This document shows positions 45,091 to 53,723 of a stretch of DNA of 64,000 nt, in pieces (positions within the stretch are counted from its first letter, which is position 1; every line of letters begins with the position of its first letter). Where the stretch lies: NCBI GenBank assembly GCA_020027475.1, contig JAHRAZ010000103.1, positions 47,962 through 111,961 of the forward strand, read 5' to 3'. Below the pieces are notes generated by a model that saw only the letters and a list, made by a program, of their open reading frames with translations, searched no databases and was not told the DNA's origin. Origin of the DNA: Microthrixaceae bacterium. Its GTDB lineage: Bacteria; Actinomycetota; Acidimicrobiia; Acidimicrobiales; Microtrichaceae. The position numbers and the translations under genes were made by a program.

Positions 45091-45111
45091 AATCTGACAG
45101 ACCGTCAGATT
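45091..45111. promoter_or_regulatory. Palindromic operator candidate between transporter and deacylase
   Basis: AATCTGAC (45091-45098) and GTCAGATT (45104-45111) are perfect inverted repeats around a 5-base centre. This TGAC-N5-GTCA layout suits a dimeric TetR- or GntR-type repressor. It lies 29 bases before the deacylase ATG and 119 bases before the divergent binding-protein gene. Another TCTGAC half-site lies at 45071-45076. No regulator gene is adjacent. Confidence 0.55.
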
Positions 45112-45139
45112 CCACGCAACCTCGGGAGTCCAAGCGAAC

Positions 45140-46903
45140 ATGTCAGGTGAAGCACCAACCGACAGCGGCAGCGTCGATCTCTTGATCAGTGGAGCCCTGA
45201 TCGTTGATGGAACCGGCAGCGAACCACGCGCCGGGGACCTCGCCGTGACCGAGGGCCGCATAACCGCGATGGCGGAACCCGGAACTGTGACCGAAGCAAG
45301 GCGAACCATCGATGGCGAAGGACTCGTGGTCTGCCCGGGTTTCATCGATCCGCACACCCACTACGACGCACAACTCCTCTGGGATCCTTCCGCCTCACCT
45401 TCCAGCATCCATGGAGTCACCTCCGTGATCGCGGGCAACTGTGGATTCACCCTTGCCCCCGTTCGCCCGGGCGATGGCGAATACACGGCCCGAATGATGG
45501 CCAGGGTTGAAGGTATGCCGCTCGCCGCACTGGCTGAGGGAGTGGACTGGAAGTGGTCATCAACGGGCGAATACCTCGATCGCCTTGATGGAAACATCGG
45601 TGTCAACGCCGGATTCCTGGTTGGCCACTGCGCGATCCGCCGAGAGGTCATGGGTGAGGATTCTGTCGGCAAGGAAGCGACGCCACGCCAGATCGAGGCC
45701 ATGTGCGAACTGCTGGGCCAGAGCCTGGCTGCCGGCGGCATGGGATTCTCCACCACCCGGGCGCGTACCCATTCCGACGGCGACGGCGAGCCGGTTGCTT
45801 CGCGCTGGGCCACCGAGTCCGAAGTGCTCGCCCTGGCCGAAGTTGTGTCACAGCACGAAGGCACCACTCTGGAGTTTGCATCCGATGGTTGTCTCGACGG
45901 ATTCGAGCCTGAAGAGGTCGAGTTCATGATCCAGTTCTCCAAGACGGGCAAACGACCCTTGAACTGGAACGTGCTGACGGTGGATTCCCATGCGCCGGAG
46001 CGATACCGGAATCAGCTCGCAGCGATGGACGATTGCGCCCAGGAGGGAGCCCGGGTGGTCGCTCTCACCATGCCTGTGATCGTGCCCATGAACATGAGCT
46101 TCCTCACCTTCTGTGCCCTCAACCTGCTTCCCGATTGGGGAGACATTCTCGGTCTGCCACTCGGGGAGCGGATGGAACGACTGCGTGATCCGGAAGTCCG
46201 CAGGTTCATGGCGGAACGCGCCGCCTCACCCGACGCCGGTGTGTTCGCCCGGCTCACCGGATGGGACATCTACGTGATCGGCGACACGTTCAGCGAGGCC
46301 AACGCAGGGCTTGGAGGGCGCAAGGTGGGCGACATCGCCGCCGACCGCGGCGATGAAAACCCTTTCGACACGCTGCTCGACGTGGTCCTGGAGGATGACT
46401 TGCGGACGATTCTGTGGCCGGGCGCAACCGACAACGATCCCGAGTCATGGGATCTGCGCCAGAAGGCCTGGGGTCACCCATCGGTGATGCTCGGCGGCTC
46501 CGACGCCGGTGCCCACCTCGACCGCATGATGGGCTCCGGTTACACCACCCGATTCCTCGGCGACTGCCTGCGGGGCCGCAAGCTCGTCTCGCTGGAACGT
46601 GCCGTGCAGATGCTCACCCAGGTTCCAGCCGAGCTGTTCGGCCTGCGGGACCGCGGCGTTCTGGCTGTTGGGGCCCACGCAGATCTGGTTGTGTTCGATC
46701 CGGAAACAATCGACTCGGAGATGCTCACGATGGTGGCGGACCTCCCTGCCGGAGAGTCACGACTCCATGCCGGCTCGGTCGGTATACGCCACGTGTTTCT
46801 CGATGGAGTCGAAACTGTGACTGACGGCAAGTTCAACGGCACAACCACGGGAAGGGTCCTGCGCTCGGGCGTTGACACCGACACGGTTCTGGTGGGTGAC
46901 TGA
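45140..46903 (+). CDS. N-acyl-D-amino-acid deacylase / amidohydrolase family
   Basis: A metal-dependent amidohydrolase (587 residues) of the D-aminoacylase group. The metal ligands are in PGFIDPHTHYDAQLLWDP, and IAGNCGFTLAP carries the conserved cysteine. GGSDAGAHLDRM near residue 455 supplies the catalytic Asp. Family members remove N-acyl groups from D-amino acids, though many handle other cyclic amides. There is no signal peptide, so it acts on imported substrate. GGGAG lies 11 bases before the ATG. It diverges from the transporter across a palindrome, suggesting common control. Confidence 0.85.
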   Translation: MSGEAPTDSGSVDLLISGALIVDGTGSEPRAGDLAVTEGRITAMAEPGTVTEARRTIDGEGLVVCPGFIDPHTHYDAQLLWDPSASPSSIHGVTSVIAGNCGFTLAPVRPGDGEYTARMMARVEGMPLAALAEGVDWKWSSTGEYLDRLDGNIGVNAGFLVGHCAIRREVMGEDSVGKEATPRQIEAMCELLGQSLAAGGMGFSTTRARTHSDGDGEPVASRWATESEVLALAEVVSQHEGTTLEFASDGCLDGFEPEEVEFMIQFSKTGKRPLNWNVLTVDSHAPERYRNQLAAMDDCAQEGARVVALTMPVIVPMNMSFLTFCALNLLPDWGDILGLPLGERMERLRDPEVRRFMAERAASPDAGVFARLTGWDIYVIGDTFSEANAGLGGRKVGDIAADRGDENPFDTLLDVVLEDDLRTILWPGATDNDPESWDLRQKAWGHPSVMLGGSDAGAHLDRMMGSGYTTRFLGDCLRGRKLVSLERAVQMLTQVPAELFGLRDRGVLAVGAHADLVVFDPETIDSEMLTMVADLPAGESRLHAGSVGIRHVFLDGVETVTDGKFNGTTTGRVLRSGVDTDTVLVGD

Positions 46904-46951
46904 ATCGCCGGGGAACCCAACTGTTGCCCGATGACCGCATGAAGGAACCGC

Positions 46952-48043
46952 TCAGCGACGGGTGAGGATGCTCGGCGCGAAGAAAGTGAACAACAGCAGG
47001 GCGAGTGCGGCCAAACCGATCGGAACCTGGGCATCCCCCCGGCCGGTGAACACCGGAATGAGCACGAACCCCGACAGTACCGCTGTCCATGCCCACAGGA
47101 TCAGTACCGCACGGCGGTGGCCGTGTCCGAGGTCCATCAGTCGGTGATGCAGATGCTGTTTGTCGGCGCTGGACACTCCGCGGCGCTGGCGGGCCCTGCG
47201 AACAATGGCCAGGACCGTATCCAGCAAAGGCACCGCGAGGATCACGAGCGGGATCACCAACGGAGCGAAGAAGAACCAGGCCTGACCCGAGAACGGATCA
47301 TCGGACTGGCCTCCGACGGCCACCGTCGACGATGCCAGGAGCAATCCGAGCAACAGGGCTCCGCTATCCCCCATGAAGATGCTGGCTGGGTTGAAATTGA
47401 ACGGGAGGAACCCGATACAGGCGCCGGCCGTAACGATGGCCACCAGCGGCCCGACATTGGATGGATCCAGAACGCCGACGTCCAGCAGTTGGTATCCGTA
47501 GAAGAAGAAGGCGCCGGATGCGATGGCAACGATCCCCGCCGCCAGACCGTCGAGACCATCGATCAGGTTGACCGCGTTGGCCATTCCGACCACCCACAAC
47601 ACCGTGACCAACGCAGAAAGGTCTGCCGGCAGCACGGTGAAGCCGAGGAAGGGCACACGGAAGTAGATGATGGTGAGGCCCACCAGAGTAAGGATCGACC
47701 CGGACAGGACCATCCCCGCGACCTTCGCCGGCGGAGAGATGTCGCGGAGATCGTCAACCAGTCCGGTCAGCCACATCACTATGGCGGCAGCGACGACTCC
47801 CAGGATGTTGCTCGGCGTGACGAATACTGCGTCGAAGTCGGGCAGCATGGCTGCCACGCCGATCCCCACCAGCAAGCCGACCAGAAGCGCTGTGCCGCCA
47901 AGGACCGGTGTTGCGTGCGCGTGAACCGAGCGGTCCGACGGATGGGCCATAGCGTCCGCCCGCCGCGAAAGCACCCGGAGAGGGATCACCGCCACAGCGG
48001 TGGAAATCGCGGCTGCGGCCAGAACGATCAGATAAGCGGTCAC
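46952..48043 (-). CDS. WecA/TagO/MraY-family undecaprenyl-phosphate sugar-1-phosphate transferase
   Basis: An integral membrane transferase (363 residues, about ten helices) that puts a GlcNAc-1-phosphate or similar group on undecaprenyl phosphate. GLVDDLRD, NAVNLIDGLDGLAAG, FMGDSGALLLG and the HIHH-like HLHHRLMDLGHGH are the family's catalytic loops. The last motif favours the WecA/TagO branch over MraY. In actinobacteria this gene usually stands close to prfA-prmC and the atp operon; here other genes lie between. It follows glyA by 18 bases. Confidence 0.92.
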   Translation of the reverse strand: MTAYLIVLAAAAISTAVAVIPLRVLSRRADAMAHPSDRSVHAHATPVLGGTALLVGLLVGIGVAAMLPDFDAVFVTPSNILGVVAAAIVMWLTGLVDDLRDISPPAKVAGMVLSGSILTLVGLTIIYFRVPFLGFTVLPADLSALVTVLWVVGMANAVNLIDGLDGLAAGIVAIASGAFFFYGYQLLDVGVLDPSNVGPLVAIVTAGACIGFLPFNFNPASIFMGDSGALLLGLLLASSTVAVGGQSDDPFSGQAWFFFAPLVIPLVILAVPLLDTVLAIVRRARQRRGVSSADKQHLHHRLMDLGHGHRRAVLILWAWTAVLSGFVLIPVFTGRGDAQVPIGLAALALLLFTFFAPSILTRR

Positions 48044-48061
48044 GTCAGGAGCTGCGCCTGA

Positions 48062-49303
48062 TCAGGCGTAGGGCTCGAACCCTCCGCAGAGTTCGGCCAC
48101 GTCTCGACGGGCCTCACCAAGGATTGCGTCATCGGTCGGGTCGGCGAGGACCCTTGCGATCAGATCACCGATTCGGGCCATCTCCTGTTCCTTCATTCCT
48201 TGAGTGGTCACCGACGGAGTGCCGATTCTGAGTCCCGAGGTTACGAACGGGGATCGCGGATCGTCCGGGATCGTGTTCTTGTTGAGGGTGATGCCCGCCC
48301 GGTCCAGGGCAACCTGCGCCTCTTTTCCGGTTAGTTCGGAATTGAAGGGGCGCAAGTCGATCAACATCAGGTGATTGTCGGTTCCGCCCGAAACCAGCCG
48401 GAATCCGTGTCCGCCGAGCGAGTCGGCCAAGGCGCGGGCGTTGGACACGACCTGGGCGGCATAGTCGCTGAAACTGGGATGTGATGCTTCCTTGAAGGCC
48501 ACGGCTTTCGCTGCGATGACATGCTCCAGCGGACCACCCTGCAATCCGGGGAAGATCGCCTTGTCGATGGCGGCGGCGTGTTCCTCGGTGCTCAGAATGC
48601 ATCCACCACGGGGACCACGCAGTGTCTTGTGGGTGGTGAAGGTAACGATGTCTGCCACACCGACCGGATTCGGGTGTGCACCGCCCGCGATCAATCCGGC
48701 GATGTGGGCTGCGTCGAACATGAACAGGGCATCCACCTCGTCGCAGATCTCCCGAATCGGCTGCGGATCGATGGTCCGCGAGTATGCGGTTGCGCCGGCC
48801 ACAATCATCTTCGGCTTCTGGCGCACCGCGAGGTCTCGGAGCTGCTCGAGGTCCATGCGTTCATCCGATGCGGTGAGACCATAGGAGATGAAGTTGTAGA
48901 ACCGACCTGAGACGTTCACGGGTGAGCCGTGCGTGAGGTGCCCGCCATGGTCGAGGCTCAGACCGAGCACAGTGTCGCCGGGCTGAAGCAGTGCCAGATA
49001 GACACCAAGGTTCGCGTTGGCTCCGGAGTGCGGCTGCACGTTGGCATGGGTCGCTCCGAACAGCTCACACACACGACGTCGGGCAAGGTCCTCGGATTCA
49101 TCCACGTATTCGTTGCCGCCGTAATACCGCTTGCCCGGGTAACCCTCCGAGTACTTGTTGGTGAGAACCGACCCTGTTGCGGCCATCACCGCGGGCGATG
49201 TGAAGTTTTCGGATGCGATCAGCTGCAGGCCCGTGTTCTGGCGGGTTTCTTCTCGCTCGATGATCTCGAAGACTTCAGTGTCTTGCTCTGTTGGCCACGG
49301 CAT
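48062..49303 (-). CDS. glyA: Serine hydroxymethyltransferase GlyA
   Basis: PLP enzyme that converts serine and tetrahydrofolate to glycine and methylene-tetrahydrofolate. The PLP lysine is in [47 protein letters not shown] and [13 protein letters not shown] are family signatures. Length 413 is normal. AGGAGA is a good ribosome site before the ATG. A 14-bp tandem duplication lies 37-64 bases upstream. I see no glycine riboswitch. Confidence 0.97.
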   Translation of the reverse strand: MPWPTEQDTEVFEIIEREETRQNTGLQLIASENFTSPAVMAATGSVLTNKYSEGYPGKRYYGGNEYVDESEDLARRRVCELFGATHANVQPHSGANANLGVYLALLQPGDTVLGLSLDHGGHLTHGSPVNVSGRFYNFISYGLTASDERMDLEQLRDLAVRQKPKMIVAGATAYSRTIDPQPIREICDEVDALFMFDAAHIAGLIAGGAHPNPVGVADIVTFTTHKTLRGPRGGCILSTEEHAAAIDKAIFPGLQGGPLEHVIAAKAVAFKEASHPSFSDYAAQVVSNARALADSLGGHGFRLVSGGTDNHLMLIDLRPFNSELTGKEAQVALDRAGITLNKNTIPDDPRSPFVTSGLRIGTPSVTTQGMKEQEMARIGDLIARVLADPTDDAILGEARRDVAELCGGFEPYA

Positions 49304-49339
49304 TTGTCTTCTCCTGGGAGGGTTCGGCCTGTTCTGGGC

Positions 49340-49367
49340 GAACGGTCTGTTATGAACGGTCTGTTAT
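49340..49367. repeat. Exact 14-bp tandem duplication upstream of glyA
   Basis: GAACGGTCTGTTAT is repeated head to tail at 49340-49353 and 49354-49367, inside the 134-base gap between rpiB and glyA. Confidence 0.95.
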
Positions 49368-49437
49368 TGAGTATCTGGCAGATTGTCGAATGTCGGGATG
49401 GAATCGGGCCGGCCGGTTGCTCCGGTGGGCGGATCAG

Positions 49438-49902
49438 CTAGAGGAGGTCATCCAACTTCTCGACCCGGCCAGCGTGACGACCGCCTTGGAAGGTGGCATC
49501 CAGCCAGGCATCGAGCGCCGCCACAGCAACCGTCTCGCCAATCAGGCGCTCACCGAAACAGACAACGTTGGCGTTGTTGTGTTGGCGGGAGAGCCTGGCT
49601 GAGGTCTCGTCGTGAACCACTGCGGCGCGGATGCCGTGGACCTTGTTGGCCGCCATGGAGATACCGATTCCCGAGCCGCAAACTGCGACACCCAGCTGTG
49701 CTTGTCCGCTTGCGACCGCACGGCCCACCGCAGCGCCGAAGTCCGGGTAATCGACGCGGTCCGCCGTATTGGTGCCCAGATCGAGAATCTCGAAGCCTCG
49801 GTCCACCAGATGTTGTCCAAGGAGATCCTTGAGGACAAACCCGGCATGATCTGCCCCCAGGGCAATCGTTGTCACGGTTTGGGTTATTGAACCACTGCTC
49901 AC
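49438..49902 (-). CDS. rpiB: Ribose-5-phosphate isomerase B
   Basis: RpiB interconverts ribulose-5-phosphate and ribose-5-phosphate. IALGADHAGFVLK, DYPDFGAAVGRAVASG, GVAVCGSGIGISMAANK (catalytic Cys) and HNNANVVCFG are diagnostic. The GTG at 49902 gives 154 residues, the usual length. TACTCT ends 6 bases before it, fitting a leaderless transcript. The frame is open further up to 50046, but that region is inside the divergent thiolase-like gene. A GTG at 49875 is a second option. Confidence 0.93.
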   Translation of the reverse strand: MSSGSITQTVTTIALGADHAGFVLKDLLGQHLVDRGFEILDLGTNTADRVDYPDFGAAVGRAVASGQAQLGVAVCGSGIGISMAANKVHGIRAAVVHDETSARLSRQHNNANVVCFGERLIGETVAVAALDAWLDATFQGGRHAGRVEKLDDLL

Positions 49903-49908
49903 AGGCCG

Positions 49909-49918
49909 AGAGTACTCT
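49909..49918. promoter_or_regulatory. Symmetric bidirectional -10 element (AGAGTACTCT)
   Basis: The 10-base palindrome reads TACTCT on both strands, overlapping by its central TA. On the plus strand it ends 6 bases before the thiolase-like GTG (49925); on the minus strand it ends 6 bases before the rpiB GTG (49902). Both would give leaderless transcripts from one symmetric site. Confidence 0.6.
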
Positions 49919-49924
49919 GCACCG

Positions 49925-51439
49925 GTGAATACAGACCAGAGATCAACATCCTCCCAGGAATCGTTCGACCCGCGGTCTCCGGTGATCGTGGGTGTCGGGC
50001 AGTACCTGAACCGCGTGGACGAGGGATCCGAGCCCGTTTCTCCCACCGACCTGATACTGGAGGCGGTGGGTATCGCCGAATCCGACGCAGGTGCCGCTCT
50101 GTCCTCCAGGGCTCAGGTAATCGCATGCGTGCGAATGTTGTCATGGAACTACCGCGATCCCGGCGCCATAGTGGCCGAGGCGCTGGGGACCACCGATGCC
50201 GACACGTGGTACCCGAGCATGGGCGGAAACACTCCGCAGATGCTGCTCAATCGGCTGGCCGGGGGGATCATGTCCGGTGAACTGGATGTGGGAATCCTGT
50301 GTGGGGCCGAGGCCTGGTACACCCGGAGCAGTCTGAAACGTGCCGGGGACAAACCCGAGTGGATACGCCAGGATCCGGATGTGGAGCCCACATGGGGATC
50401 CGAGGACACGTTCGAAATGGGTCACCCGGCAGAACACGCGCGTGCAATATTCCAGCCCACTCAGACCTACCCGATGTTCGAAACGGCTTTGATGCACACC
50501 TCCGGCCTCTCCTCGCAGGACTACATGGCAGAGGTGGGCGATATGTGGGCCGGCTTTTCCGAAGTGGCCGCGCAGAACCCATACGCCTGGGACAGGGAAG
50601 CATTCGATGCGACGGAGATCATCACCGCAACTCCGGAAAATCGGTACATCGGATGGCCTTACACAAAACACATGGTGAGCAATCCCCAGGTGGAAATGGC
50701 CTCCGCACTCCTGGTCTGTTCGGCCCAAGCTGCCGAAGATGCCGGGGTGCCGCGAGATCAGTGGGTGTTCGTGCACAGCGGATCCGACTGCAACGACCGA
50801 GTCATGTCCGAGCGCGAGTCATTCTCTTCCTCACCCTCCATTCGGTTCGGCACCAACAAGGCTCTCGAACTCGCCGGGCTGGGCCTGGACGCCGTGGCTC
50901 ACCTGGACATCTACTCGTGTTTCCCGTCCGCGGTCGGGCTGTTCTGTTCGGAGATGGGAATCCCTCCGACCAGCCGACCCTTGACCGTCTACGGAGGTCT
51001 CTGTTTCGCGGGCGGGCCGTGGAACAACCCGGTGGGTCACGCACTCGCATCGATGACGACAGTCCTACGCGAAGATCCGGGCTCCTTCGGCCTGGTCACC
51101 GCCAACGGTGGCAACGTCGACAAACACTCCTTCGGCGTGTTGTCCACAACTCCATCCCCTCACGGATTTCGCCACGATCACCCTCAGGCGGACATCGATG
51201 CAGAACCGGGCCGCGAGGTACTCGCCGAGTTCGAGGGGGAGGTGACCGTTGAGACGTGGACGGTGATGCACGATCGCGAAAACGAACCCGAGCAATATCT
51301 CGGCTCCTGCCTCACCACAGGAGGGCAACGGGTATGGGCTGCCACCGACGGTTCAGACCTGATGTCAGAAGCGATGGAAGTGGATCTCGTCGGACGGCCG
51401 GGGATTCTGAGTTCCGATGGCGATCTGAAACTCACCTAG
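49925..51439 (+). CDS. Thiolase-superfamily protein lacking the nucleophilic cysteine
   Basis: A 504-residue thiolase-fold protein of the acetyl-CoA acetyltransferase/SCP-x-like group. The nucleophile region reads WYPSMGGNTPQMLLNRLAGG with no Cys, and the second usual Cys region reads LVTANGGNVDKHSFGV. A histidine remains in NNPVGHALAS. Related proteins often work with partner DUF35 proteins on steroid or branched acyl chains; no partner is seen here. An extra C-terminal domain (from about residue 410, EFEGEVTVETWTV) is OB-like in pattern. It diverges from rpiB at a shared -10 element. Confidence 0.82.
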   Translation: MNTDQRSTSSQESFDPRSPVIVGVGQYLNRVDEGSEPVSPTDLILEAVGIAESDAGAALSSRAQVIACVRMLSWNYRDPGAIVAEALGTTDADTWYPSMGGNTPQMLLNRLAGGIMSGELDVGILCGAEAWYTRSSLKRAGDKPEWIRQDPDVEPTWGSEDTFEMGHPAEHARAIFQPTQTYPMFETALMHTSGLSSQDYMAEVGDMWAGFSEVAAQNPYAWDREAFDATEIITATPENRYIGWPYTKHMVSNPQVEMASALLVCSAQAAEDAGVPRDQWVFVHSGSDCNDRVMSERESFSSSPSIRFGTNKALELAGLGLDAVAHLDIYSCFPSAVGLFCSEMGIPPTSRPLTVYGGLCFAGGPWNNPVGHALASMTTVLREDPGSFGLVTANGGNVDKHSFGVLSTTPSPHGFRHDHPQADIDAEPGREVLAEFEGEVTVETWTVMHDRENEPEQYLGSCLTTGGQRVWAATDGSDLMSEAMEVDLVGRPGILSSDGDLKLT

Positions 51440-51454
51440 CGCACGGATACTGCC

Positions 51455-51500
51455 GGGTCCCCTGTGCGATCCGGGGTCCCTGTGCAATCCGGGTTCCCCG
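51455..51500. repeat. Imperfect 18-20 bp tandem duplication after thiolase-like gene
   Basis: GGGTCCCCTGTGCGATCCG is followed at once by GGGTCCCTGTGCAATCCGGG-like sequence. CCGGGG and CCCCGG at the edges of the second copy can also pair as a hairpin. It lies between convergent genes and may serve as a terminator. Confidence 0.6.
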
Positions 51501-51524
51501 GTGGCATTCGGGGCACCGCTGAGG

Positions 51525-51938
51525 TCAGCGCAGACGGGACGCCAGGATCGCGTTGATCCGTTCGGAGGCCTTCGGCATCTCGGCGAGCAGAGCCCTGAAG
51601 GCAGGGATGTCGAAGCGGAGCAGAACCATTTCCGTGTTCGCGATCACAGTCGCAGTGCGTGGATGATGGTCGTGCAGTGCCATCTCCCCCACCGTCGTTC
51701 CGGGTCCAGAAGTGGACACGTACTCACCGTTGACATACACACCCGCGCTGCCTTCAAGAATCACGAAACAGAAGGTGCCGGGATCACCCTGATCTACGAG
51801 GACCGTTCCTGAGGAAATGTCGATCTGGTCGGACAGTTGGACCACTCTTGAACGCTCGCCGCGGGTCATACCGTCGAACAGAGCCACATTCGCCAACTGG
51901 TCAGGGTCTCTCGCATGATCGTCGTTCTCTGAGGACAT
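51525..51938 (-). CDS. Cyclic-nucleotide-binding-domain protein
   Basis: A stand-alone cNMP-binding fold of about 137 residues. ALFDGMTRGERSRVVQL is the entry helix, and VLVDQGDPGTFCFVILEGSAGVYVNG the beta-roll. VGEMALHDHHPRTATVIA is the phosphate-binding cassette with its Arg. No DNA-binding or enzymatic domain is attached, so it may act through a partner. Start at ATG 51938 or 51956. It diverges from the binding-lipoprotein gene at 52051. Confidence 0.88.
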   Translation of the reverse strand: MSSENDDHARDPDQLANVALFDGMTRGERSRVVQLSDQIDISSGTVLVDQGDPGTFCFVILEGSAGVYVNGEYVSTSGPGTTVGEMALHDHHPRTATVIANTEMVLLRFDIPAFRALLAEMPKASERINAILASRLR

Positions 51939-52050
51939 CGCTCCATCCAACCACATCAGGCGATGGGCAACGATGAGACATCCACACTGCCGTCACATAG
52001 CCTCCGTTGTTCCAGCACTTTTAAAGGATCGCTCACCAGGGAGGACAGCC

Positions 52051-53481
52051 GTGCCCATGAGAGTTCTTCGAGTTGCCGCCATTGCCGCCACTACCTTGCT
52101 GCTCGCCGCGAGCTGTGCAGCCAAGGGTGACGAACCGGGCGGAGAGGCTGCTGAAGAGGGGGAAGTTGAATCCGCCGAAGGCAGCCAGGAAGCGGATCTG
52201 GACACATTCGGAGAAATGGATTCACCGTGTGGAGAGGGAGACCTCCGGGTGGATGCATCCGAGGGCCACACGGAGGATGCCCTGAGGATTGGTGTCGCCA
52301 ATGACCGGTCATCCAACATCCGACCGGGCCTCAACAAGGAGATATGGGACGCCTCAAACGCATTCGTGCAGTGGTGCAACGATCAAGGCGGCATCGGCGG
52401 GCTACCCATCGAAATCATCGACATGGACGGGAAGTTGCTCGAGGTCGAATCCGCGATGACCACGGCCTGCGCCGACGCCTTCATGATGGTCGGAGGCGGT
52501 TTTGTGCAGGACAACCTCGAGTTCAGCGGAAAACAGGAATCCGATTTCCACCTGTGCGGAATGGCCGACATACCCGCGTTGGCCGCCTCACCCGAGAAGA
52601 GTTCGAGCAACGGCCAGATACTGCCGCTGCCGCGGACGGCATCTGAAGCTCCGAACGGCTGGGCAGAAACAATGCTCGAACTCGAACCGCAGAAGGCATC
52701 CGCCGCAGCCTTGGTCTGGGGAGACATTCCAACAATGGAGACCATCAAGGAGCAGGATCAGGTCGTGCTCGACAGCGTCGGCACCGAAATCGACGGAGAG
52801 ATCATCTATCCCGTAACCGGCATGTCCGACTGGACTCCCCTCGCGCGCCAGATCATCGAAACCGAAGCGGGCACCGCCCACATCCTCGGCGAACCAACCA
52901 ACATTGGCTCGATTGTGAAAACCCTGCGCGAGCAGGGTTGGGATGGCGTTCCGGTCTTTCAGACGAATTTGTACGATCAGCAATACGTCAAGACCGCGGG
53001 TGCGGAAGCGGCGGCCGGGTCGGTCATCAGGACGTTGCTGCATCCGTTCGAAGAGGCTGACGAGTGGCCTGCGATCGAGGAATACCTGGAGATCATGGAT
53101 ACCTACGAGCCTGATGGCAAGAAGGCACTTCTCGGTCTCCACAGCTTCTCCGCGTGGCTACTTTTTGCCACCGCTGCAAACGGCTGCGGAGAAGCCAATG
53201 ATGGCCTGCTCACCAGGGACTGCGTCCTCACCGCGGCCGCCGACGTCGATGAATGGACCGGTGGAGGTCTCCACGTCCAGGCGGATCCCGGTCCGCAAGG
53301 CGGCGAAGCATCGACGTGCATCCTGTTGTTGACCGTGGCCGAGGACGGCTCCTTCGAACGACTCCATCCGGAAGTGGGGTCCGATGACGACGATGGTGCG
53401 GGATTCCACTGCAATGGCGAGTTGCTTCCGATACCCGCCAACGCAGATCTCGGCGTGGTGGATCCGGACCGGGCCATTTGA
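52051..53481 (+). CDS. Substrate-binding lipoprotein, paralogue 2
   Basis: A type-I binding-fold lipoprotein closely related to those at 43542 and 53724. The signal ends in LLLAASCAAKGD. RPGLNKEIWDASNAFVQWCN, GGIGGLPIEIIDMDG and DFHLCGMADIPA are nearly identical to paralogue 3. Eight cysteines are shared with both paralogues, and the tail is LGVVDPDRAI. GTG 52051 follows GGGAGG six bases upstream; ATG 52057 is an alternative. No permease or ATPase gene is adjacent, so it may share the liv transporter located about 8 kb away. Confidence 0.85.
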   Translation: MPMRVLRVAAIAATTLLLAASCAAKGDEPGGEAAEEGEVESAEGSQEADLDTFGEMDSPCGEGDLRVDASEGHTEDALRIGVANDRSSNIRPGLNKEIWDASNAFVQWCNDQGGIGGLPIEIIDMDGKLLEVESAMTTACADAFMMVGGGFVQDNLEFSGKQESDFHLCGMADIPALAASPEKSSSNGQILPLPRTASEAPNGWAETMLELEPQKASAAALVWGDIPTMETIKEQDQVVLDSVGTEIDGEIIYPVTGMSDWTPLARQIIETEAGTAHILGEPTNIGSIVKTLREQGWDGVPVFQTNLYDQQYVKTAGAEAAAGSVIRTLLHPFEEADEWPAIEEYLEIMDTYEPDGKKALLGLHSFSAWLLFATAANGCGEANDGLLTRDCVLTAAADVDEWTGGGLHVQADPGPQGGEASTCILLLTVAEDGSFERLHPEVGSDDDDGAGFHCNGELLPIPANADLGVVDPDRAI

Positions 53482-53520
53482 GCGGGTCAATTGAGAACTG
53501 GGTCAGTTGAGCAGGTCATC
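53478..53520. repeat. Degenerate 13-16 bp repeat covering a stop codon
   Basis: Three units starting TTGAG and containing GGTCA follow each other (53478-53490, 53491-53506, 53507-53520). The first unit includes the TGA stop of the binding-protein gene. The remaining 200 bases to the next gene hold no gene I can support. Confidence 0.65.
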
Positions 53521-53723
53521 TGAGCTGACCGTCCAACCGGTACGAAACGCAGGTCCCGAACCGGCACACCCAGCCCGGCAGTGCCATTACCGGACTGCTT
53601 CCCCGCTCGCCGGCCGCTGTTGTCACTGTACCCAATCACCCGAGTTTCCACTATGGTTCGTGATCTGATGGATTGGCCGAGGGGTCACACGCGACTGGGA
53701 GATGACGTGACTGGGGAGTCGGA

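Noticed and set aside
49304..49437. Glycine riboswitch upstream of glyA
   Set aside because: The conserved glycine-aptamer core is not visible; the gap holds only a 14-bp duplication and a ribosome site.
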